DNA of 64,000 nt from Polaromonas sp. OV174 (GTDB taxonomy: Bacteria; Pseudomonadota; Gammaproteobacteria; Burkholderiales; Burkholderiaceae_C): NCBI RefSeq assembly GCF_900112285.1, contig NZ_FOKZ01000002.1:1-64000 (forward strand). The letters are read 5' to 3'. Within the stretch, counting starts at the first letter, position 1. Every line of letters starts with the position of its first letter. The translations under genes and the position numbers were made by a program. The notes beneath the pieces were generated by a model. The model saw only the letters and a program-made list of their open reading frames with translations, searched no databases and was not told the DNA's origin. Of this stretch, positions 58,824 through 64,000 are shown piece after piece.

Positions 58824-59654
58824 ATGTCCTACCCGATGCATATCCTAGTCAACGACTTCGCAATCAGAAGCTTCCGTGAGACCGCAGACAAGGACTACAT
58901 TACTGCACGGATGGCTTATCGAGCGCGGCTGATTCAGCCGTTCCGGTGGTCGGCCCTGCACTGCCTGGAGAAGTACGTCAAAGGCATTCTTTTACTCAAT
59001 CGCGTGGATGCCAAAAATTTAGGACACAGCGTGCTTCCCGGAATCGAGAGGATGAAGCAGCACGGCAAGTTCGAACTCGATCTCAGTCCCGATACTGCCA
59101 AGTTCATCAAGAATCTCGAAGACGATGGAGCAGAGGATCGGTACTACTTGGTCTCATACGACATTGAGCCGTTCGACATTGCCCGATTCGACCGCGCAGT
59201 TTGGGAACTCAGAAGGTACTGCCAGCCGCTGGACTACGACACCGTTGACATGAACGGCAAGACGGTGAACTTGCTGACCGATGAGCTTGATCGCGTTCAT
59301 CGGGCGAAGGCGAAGCACGAAAAGGGGACGTGCGTCATGGGAGGCATCCTGGAAAAGATCGTCGAAAAGAAGGATCACCCAGCACGTGAAGCACTGATCT
59401 GGAACAACCTGTTCTTCGGTCCGTCACGACGCACGGGCGTGAAGATGCGACCGGATTGGGAAGCAGGCAACTCGCCGTTCTTCCTGCATCCCGAGATCAT
59501 CGATGAGGTGGTCAAGTACGTGAACATCCCGAAGGACATCGCCGAGGGCGTGCGCCAGTTCGCGAAGCAGAAAGCGGCCGAGAAGGCAAAGGCAGAACAG
59601 GATGCAAAGAAGGCAGCGAAGCCCGCAGTCAAACAGTCGGAAAATACAGATTAA
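58824..59654 (+). CDS. HEPN-domain protein
   Basis: A 276-aa cytoplasmic protein. Residues about 18-130 look like a HEPN domain: DKDYITARMAYRARL, then RWSALH (R41-x4-H46, the RNase-type Rx4-6H motif) within the helix ending EKYVKGILLLN. The residue after Arg is Trp, where active RNases usually have a polar one, so activity is uncertain. The rest is unassigned and the tail is Lys/Ala-rich (QKAAEKAKAEQ). No MNT nucleotidyltransferase partner is next to it. The ATG at 58824 has GAGGA upstream. Confidence 0.7.
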   Translation: MSYPMHILVNDFAIRSFRETADKDYITARMAYRARLIQPFRWSALHCLEKYVKGILLLNRVDAKNLGHSVLPGIERMKQHGKFELDLSPDTAKFIKNLEDDGAEDRYYLVSYDIEPFDIARFDRAVWELRRYCQPLDYDTVDMNGKTVNLLTDELDRVHRAKAKHEKGTCVMGGILEKIVEKKDHPAREALIWNNLFFGPSRRTGVKMRPDWEAGNSPFFLHPEIIDEVVKYVNIPKDIAEGVRQFAKQKAAEKAKAEQDAKKAAKPAVKQSENTD

Positions 59655-60113
59655 AGGGAAGCCAGAACGGCTCCTTCAACGACAGCAGTTCGACTTTCGT
59701 ACGGCCGCTAAGGGTCGTCAAGAGCCAGTCATGAACGAACGTTGACGGGAAATCATTGGGTTGCCGATAAGCCGACATCGACGATCGGCAGCAAGCGCTG
59801 TATAACGGAAGTCGGTTTCAGGCTGTCAACAGTCTTCGTAGTGCCTACCCGACACCTTCTCTTCGTTGCCCATGGTGTGGTCACCAGCGGTAGCGACGCC
59901 CGCCGCAGACCAACGGCAAGGCTGAGCAGTTCATCCAGTCAGCGCTGCGCGAGTGGCCAATGGTTTTACTTACCAGCATTCCAGCGAGCGAACAGCTGCC
60001 CGGGATCACTGGAGTCATCACGACAACTGGCACCATCCACACCAAGGCATCGGAGGTGTCGCACCCAGGTCCCGACTCAATCACTCTCGAAATAGCCTCT
60101 TGGCTCTTCACAA
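59655..60113. other. gap without a supported gene; contains one copy of a palindromic repeat
   Basis: No conserved product can be read here. A 25-base element at 59764-59788 has inverted ends (CCGAT/ATCGG) and recurs at 62390-62414. Confidence 0.5.
59764..59788. repeat. 25-base repeat, copy 1
   Basis: CCGAT, then AAGCCGACATCGACG, then ATCGG. It agrees with the copy at 62390-62414 at 22 of 25 bases, same orientation; the end arms have changed together, so pairing is kept. Confidence 0.6.
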
Positions 60114-60807
60114 CTAGTGCAACTCGCTCTTGTGGCTGTCAAGCGGCATGATGAAGGAGTTGTGCTGCCACAGGGTGGGAAAAGAGCTGGAGTCGTTGGG
60201 GTCAAGAGAGTCATGGTGGTCGTCACCGTTTGGCGTCTGGCCGCTGTCGCGGGTCTTGCGCTGACGCGTCAGGGATTCGCGCAGGCTGGTACTGGCAGAA
60301 ATGATGGCAGCTTGGTTACGCTCATTTTCACGGTCCTGCGGCACGAATGCCATGTCACCCAAGAACTCACGGCGCATGTCATCCACGCTAGGCAGATCGG
60401 CCGCGTCCATCACGATGTAGGCGATAAAACAAAGAAGCCTGCGACGTCCACGCAACCGATGACCCGACCGTCGGCGGTGGTGGTGATGGTGAAGGTGCAA
60501 TACAAGCCGCTGAGCAGTTCAAACCAGTGCAGACCGAGGTCCTTCGTGATCGGCAGCGGAAGCGCGTCACAGGCATCTTGACCATCACCGAATGGTCCGG
60601 AAAGGCCAAGCTGAGCCAGCGCCAGACCTTGCGTTCCTCGTTACTGGCGACCAGTCGCTGGCGCAAAGGCCAGTGTTTGGGAATGCGGCGACGCATGCGT
60701 GCGGTCCGCCGCAGCCACCAGGCGTGAACCAGGGCGCCAAGGCCTGCGCCCATCAGCAGGGCTATGCCGCCCAGTGTTAGCCCAAGACCGTTTGAATAAC
60801 TGCTCAT
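60114..60807 (-). pseudogene. frameshifted membrane-anchored conserved protein
   Basis: Three consecutive minus-strand frames together read as one protein. Frame 1 (from ATG 60807) gives an N-terminal transmembrane helix and NEERKVWRWLSLAFPDHSVMVK then MPVTRF. A one-base shift near 60552 continues it as LPITKDLGLHWFELLSGLYC through GCVDVAG. A further shift near 60430 continues as FIAYIVMDAADLPSVDD and MRREFLGDM to the stop at 60114. Sequence between GCVDVAG and FIAYIV looks shortened. Product unknown; related intact proteins occur in Comamonadaceae, from memory. Sequencing error could explain one shift but probably not both. Confidence 0.6.
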
Positions 60808-61164
60808 CACCGTCCGTCTTTAAATTTGAAACCAAGAGCAACAAAAAGCAATGTAGAAATCTGTGAGAAATTCCCGAGAAAGCGGCCAAATGAGCGCCTT
60901 GCCTGTTGGCGCGGACCAGAATTTGATCGGGAGCGACAATCTCAAAGTGGCCACCCCCAGACTCAGATTGGCCATAGCCAGCCATAGAAACCGACGTTGC
61001 GGATGGCTCATTCCCGGGTCGGCACATCGCCAAGAAATTGTTCAATTCAGCGCTGGCGCACACAGAATAAGGATTTCTCCCCAGTTTTGCGCCCTGCTGG
61101 AAAGTCTCGATCAAGATACAAGAAGTCACAATGGTCTAAATGCACTATTGACTTAGGAGCGCTG
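60808..61164. other. intergenic region upstream of the LuxR-family gene
   Basis: This 357-base stretch between divergent genes holds no recognisable product. It should contain the regulator's promoter. The ribosome site AGGAG at 61155-61159 precedes the ATG at 61165. Confidence 0.5.
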
Positions 61165-62154
61165 ATGAACAACGACATGAGCATGCCTGCGGACTTCAAC
61201 ACATTGCTGTTGCGGCTCTATCGGTTGTCGGAAGAACTACCCATCCAGCACTTTCAGGATGCGGTGTTGACTCAAATCAAGCAGGTATTGCCGTTTGATT
61301 CATCCATGTGGGGCACGGCTACGACCACGCCTGAAGGCATAGCTATCCACACCGTGCATCTGCACGAAAAGTCTCCCGATATGCTGCTGGCGTACGAGCC
61401 TCTCAAACACCAGGATAGTGCTGCGGCCACGGTGTTTGGCAAGTCCCACGTGACCCGGACCTTCCATGCGCAGAGCTGGTTCAGTGACCCGGGAACACGC
61501 GAGCTGCGGGATTTCTTGCGACGTTTCGAACATGAAAACATCTTCATTGCGGCCGACAGCAACCCCCAGACCAACTTTGTCCACTGGATCAGCCTATATC
61601 GGGCCGATAAGGAGGCCCACTGCACAGAGGGCGAACGCCTGCTCTTGGCTCAACTGGCTCCACATGTGATGCAAGCACTGGCGTTTAACCGCGTTATGCA
61701 TCTGGGTCATCTGGAGGCTGCGGACAAAGCCATGTCGCCGCATGGCTCCGCGATAGCCGATATGCACGGTGTGCTGTACCACTCCAATGCTCAGTTCAAG
61801 GACTTGGTGCAAGCCGAATGGAATGACTGGAGCGGGCCTCTATTGCCAGCAGTCCTGATGGACGCCCTGTCTTCAGGCCATGAGCGCTTTATGGGCCAGA
61901 CTATTGTGGTGCGGCAGTACGTCGAGCATGGTTTACTTTTCCTGAAAGCCCGATCGCGTTGCCTGGCGGATCTACTCACCCTGCGCGAATGGACGATTGC
62001 GCGGCTGATTGCCAAGGGTGAGAGCCATAAGGAGATCGCCCAGGCGCTGAACCGCTCTCCGGCGACTGTGCGAAACCAGATCCAAGTCATTTACGAAAAA
62101 CTGCAAATTGGCAACATCGCCATGCTGATCGAGGCACTGCGGCGGGCAGAGTAA
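61165..62154 (+). CDS. LuxR-family helix-turn-helix regulator
   Basis: A 329-aa regulator. The C-terminal 65 residues are a LuxR/GerE DNA-binding domain (LTLREWTIARLIAKGESHKEIAQALNRSPATVRNQIQ). The N-terminal 250 residues are an undefined sensor region; no acyl-homoserine-lactone pocket or receiver is recognisable. The start at 61165 has AGGAG at good spacing. No obvious target gene adjoins it. Confidence 0.85.
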   Translation: MNNDMSMPADFNTLLLRLYRLSEELPIQHFQDAVLTQIKQVLPFDSSMWGTATTTPEGIAIHTVHLHEKSPDMLLAYEPLKHQDSAAATVFGKSHVTRTFHAQSWFSDPGTRELRDFLRRFEHENIFIAADSNPQTNFVHWISLYRADKEAHCTEGERLLLAQLAPHVMQALAFNRVMHLGHLEAADKAMSPHGSAIADMHGVLYHSNAQFKDLVQAEWNDWSGPLLPAVLMDALSSGHERFMGQTIVVRQYVEHGLLFLKARSRCLADLLTLREWTIARLIAKGESHKEIAQALNRSPATVRNQIQVIYEKLQIGNIAMLIEALRRAE

Positions 62155-62811
62155 GACTGTACCGCGCCGTGGTGACACTGCTTCTGACTTCTCGGCTGCA
62201 CCTGCAGCTGGGCGAGGTATCGCCGAGTTGGTCGTTCATCCGACTGGGCCGTTGCCGGTAAGTTTCTGGGTCACCCTGCACCCTGATCGTACTTTGGCAT
62301 CTCACGACGCATGACTCACGCGCGCTTTCAATATGGATTCCGAGAGTCCCACTATCAGCAAAGCGTTCCTGGCGTCAGCGATTGGATCTCCGGTAAGCCG
62401 ACAACGACGACCGGTTGAATCTGCCCTGCAGAGCGGGCAGTCGATTTCACGCGGCGACAGACCGCAACGGGTCGCGTGTGGGCAAGCGCACCTTCGACCC
62501 CGATAGTCGACATCGACACTGCGCATTCGCCTGGCAATGCTCGTCCACATGCGTGGCGTGAGGATGACCTCGGGCCGTCAAGGCGCCCATTTACACGCTA
62601 AAAATGCAACCGCTGAAACGCGGTTTCCCCCCAAAAATTCAGCAAAGCACGATGGCCGCTGAATCCGATGCCAGAAACCAGAAAAGCGCAATGACGACAT
62701 GGACTTGCGTTGTGGGTTGTTCTCACCACGCCGTTTCTTGTTGGTTTCTCTAAGAGCCTGTCTACCGGGCGGCCTGACATGCACAACTTCAAGGCACCGG
62801 TGCCAGCATCA
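62155..62811. other. long non-coding gap upstream of the nirB control region
   Basis: No supported gene. It includes the second 25-base repeat (62390-62414) and a lower-GC part around 62580-62760 with short open frames that carry no recognisable domain. It may be decayed mobile DNA. Confidence 0.5.
62390..62414. repeat. 25-base repeat, copy 2
   Basis: CCGGT, then AAGCCGACAACGACG, then ACCGG. Compared with copy 1, the ends changed from CCGAT/ATCGG to CCGGT/ACCGG, so the stem is preserved. Confidence 0.6.
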
Positions 62812-62828
62812 TGCACCAAGGCCGTTCG
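62812..62828. promoter_or_regulatory. weak candidate NtrC half-site upstream of nirB
   Basis: TGCACC-N5-CGTTCG has a perfect left half and a poor right half of the NtrC consensus. It lies about 120 bases before the sigma-54 promoter, a distance like that of the nrtA site. Confidence 0.25.
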
Positions 62829-62850
62829 CGCCGCAGCACCGGATAACTCA

Positions 62851-62884
62851 CATTTTGATAGCTGCCTGCGCCCGACCAGAAAGG
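62851..62884 (+). repeat. partial short interspersed repeat upstream of nirB
   Basis: TTTTGATAGCTGCCTGCGC followed by CCGACCAGAAAGG matches the middle of the element at 53230-53296. The left arm of the core is missing. Confidence 0.5.
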
Positions 62885-62929
62885 TAAACAAGCACATGTC
62901 ATCTTTCAACTCCGCTTGAACCCGCCAGC

Positions 62930-62946
62930 TGGCACAGCGCTTGCAT
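62930..62946 (+). promoter_or_regulatory. sigma-54 promoter of nirB
   Basis: TGGCACAGCGCTTGCAT fits the -24/-12 consensus with GG and GC ten bases apart. It is nearly identical to the nrtA promoter. The start should be near 62956. Confidence 0.88.
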
Positions 62947-62976
62947 GGAGGCTGGCACGGCCAGGAATGGCCGCAT

Positions 62977-63023
62977 GCGGGCCCGGTGCAATGGCGCATT
63001 AGGCCCGCAGGACGATGGCGTCC
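62977..63023 (+). ncRNA. ANTAR-responsive dual-hairpin leader of nirB
   Basis: Hairpin 1 has a seven-base outer stem (62977-62983 with 63002-63008) and an inner TGC/GCA stem closing the loop AATGGC. Hairpin 2 is GGAC-GATGGC-GTCC (63010-63023). Loop 1 has A1 and G4; loop 2 keeps G4 but starts with G. An extra small hairpin CGGCC-AGGAAT-GGCCG (62958-62973) lies at the very 5' end. Hairpin 2 overlaps the terminator's 5' arm. Confidence 0.7.
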
Positions 63024-63074
63024 CCACGGATGTGCTGGCCTCAGGCCCTGGCAACCCGTGCGGACGCTTTTTTT
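63018..63074 (+). terminator. regulated intrinsic terminator in the nirB leader
   Basis: GCGTCC (63018-63023) pairs with GGACGC (63062-63067), extended by CACGG/CCGTG and an inner GGCC-TCA-GGCC hairpin, followed by seven T and, after a G, five more T. It ends about 30 bases before the nirB start. Confidence 0.85.
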
Positions 63075-63111
63075 GTTTTTGCGAACTGCCGAATCGGATA
63101 GAGGGGTCATG

Positions 63112-64000
63112 ATGAAAAAATCCAGACTGGTGATGATTGGCAACGGCATGGCCGGTGTGCGCGCCCTTGAAGAACTGCTGAAAATCGCGCCCGAGCTCTA
63201 CGACATCACGGTGTTCGGCGCCGAGCCGCATCCCAACTACAACCGCATCCTGCTGTCGCCGGTACTGGCCGGCGAACAGACGCTGGAAGAAATCGTGCTC
63301 AACGACTGGTCCTGGTACACAGCCAATGGCATCACCCTGCACGCCGGCTGGACCGTCACCGAAGTGGACCGGGTGCGCCGCTTGGTGCATGCGCAGAACG
63401 CGAGCGGGCAAACCATCAGCGCCGAGTACGACCGGCTGCTGATGGCGACCGGCTCCAGCCCCTTCATCCTGCCGATTCCCGGCAAGGACTTGCCTGGCGT
63501 GCTGGCCTACCGCGACATCGCCGACACGCAGGCCATGATTGATGCCGCCGCCGTTTACCGGCATGCCGTCGTCATAGGCGGCGGCCTGCTCGGACTGGAG
63601 GCCGCCAACGGCTTGATGAAGCGCGGCATGGAGGTGACCGTGGTGCATGTCGGCGACTGGCTGATGGAGCGCCAGCTCGATGACGTGGCGGGCAAGCTGC
63701 TGCAAAAATCCCTGGCCGAGCGCGGCATGAAATTCCTGATCGGTGCGCAAACCCAGGCCTTGCTGGCCGGAGAGGACGGTCGCGTCAAGGCGGTCAGCTT
63801 CAAGGACGGTACAGAGGTGCCCGCCGACCTGGTCTGCATGGCCGTCGGCATACGCCCCAACACGGCGCTGGCCGAAAAAATGCGCCTGCACGTCAACCGC
63901 GGCATCGTGGTCAACGACACGCTGCAGACGACCACCGACGCACGCATTTATGCGGTGGGCGAATGCGCTGCGCACCGCGGCATAGCTTATGGCCTGGTGG
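63112..64000 (+). CDS. nirB: nitrite reductase [NAD(P)H] large subunit, N-terminal part (cut by window end)
   Basis: The first 296 codons of an open frame that runs off the window. The start is ATGATG at 63109-63114 after GAGGGG; the second ATG is taken. The FAD-binding beginning VMIGNGMAGVRALEELL, the YNRILLSPVLAGE segment and the NAD-binding stretch VVIGGGLLGLEAANGL are typical of assimilatory NirB. The sirohaem and Fe-S half is beyond the edge. The enzyme reduces nitrite to ammonium, completing the pathway that starts with the nitrate importer. Confidence 0.92.
   Translation, partial: MKKSRLVMIGNGMAGVRALEELLKIAPELYDITVFGAEPHPNYNRILLSPVLAGEQTLEEIVLNDWSWYTANGITLHAGWTVTEVDRVRRLVHAQNASGQTISAEYDRLLMATGSSPFILPIPGKDLPGVLAYRDIADTQAMIDAAAVYRHAVVIGGGLLGLEAANGLMKRGMEVTVVHVGDWLMERQLDDVAGKLLQKSLAERGMKFLIGAQTQALLAGEDGRVKAVSFKDGTEVPADLVCMAVGIRPNTALAEKMRLHVNRGIVVNDTLQTTTDARIYAVGECAAHRGIAYGLV

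Noticed and set aside
58385-58879. A plus-strand open frame of 164 codons before the HEPN gene
   Set aside because: No domain, Cys/Pro/Arg-rich random-looking product, and it overlaps the better supported HEPN start.
62598-63149. A minus-strand frame of 183 codons crossing the nirB leader
   Set aside because: It overlaps the sigma-54 promoter, both hairpins, the terminator and the nirB start, and the product is not recognisable.
1-64000. CRISPR array, rRNA operon, complete insertion sequence or prophage
   Set aside because: No regularly spaced repeats, rRNA sequence, recognisable transposase or phage gene was found on either strand.

Overview
The window is a stretch of GC-rich betaproteobacterial chromosome, most likely from the Comamonadaceae (Burkholderiales; Polaromonas/Rhodoferax-like). 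The evidence is the order rpsO-pnp-quinone oxidoreductase-tpiA-secG-tRNA-Leu-nuoA..N-DUF2818-NUDIX-DUF1178-gdhA, which is characteristic of that family, together with the style of the proteins and of the short interspersed repeats. The species assignment is inference.

Layout. (1) 1-4.6 kb: a serine hydrolase, a CHASE2-adenylate cyclase, and an OmpA-like lipoprotein/FecR-domain pair. (2) 4.9-10.6 kb: an acetyl-CoA hydrolase/GNAT fusion, a cyclic-nucleotide-binding patatin phospholipase, a flavin monooxygenase and a translationally coupled pentapeptide-repeat protein. (3) 10.6-18.8 kb: a peptide-type ABC importer with a fused double ATPase, two permeases, an unusual alpha/beta-hydrolase/substrate-binding fusion, a C45-family NTN acylase and a divergent IclR regulator. 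(4) 18.9-25.9 kb: an EmrAB-OprM type tripartite efflux operon led by marR, divergent from an MsbA-like ABC exporter. (5) 26-45.9 kb: gdhA, the complete 14-gene nuo operon (complex I), tRNA-Leu(GAG), secG, tpiA and a quinone oxidoreductase. (6) 46-52.4 kb: pnp, rpsO, an aminotransferase, a branched-chain amino acid type binding protein and tsaD. (7) 52.5-56.5 kb: nitrate assimilation, with an ANTAR antiterminator gene followed by nrtABC. (8) 56.5-62.9 kb: a looser accessory stretch with a CBS protein, a BASS-family transporter, a HEPN protein, a frameshifted membrane-protein pseudogene, a LuxR regulator and long non-coding gaps. (9) 63.1 kb to the end: the start of nirB, cut by the window edge.

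The most informative non-coding signals are two matching regulatory leaders, upstream of nrtA and of nirB. Each has a sigma-54 promoter (GG-N10-GC), then two hairpins with six-base loops of the type ANTAR proteins bind, then a strong intrinsic terminator whose 5' arm overlaps the second hairpin. With the ANTAR gene just upstream of nrtA, this predicts nitrogen-limitation control of initiation plus nitrate/nitrite-responsive antitermination, linking two operons that are separated by about 6.4 kb of unrelated DNA. Other notable points are a near-leaderless marR promoter with a palindromic operator on its -35/spacer, a pnp leader hairpin, and a family of short repeats, several of which lie inside coding sequence (nrtB, ABC exporter, outer-membrane channel, possibly nuoG).
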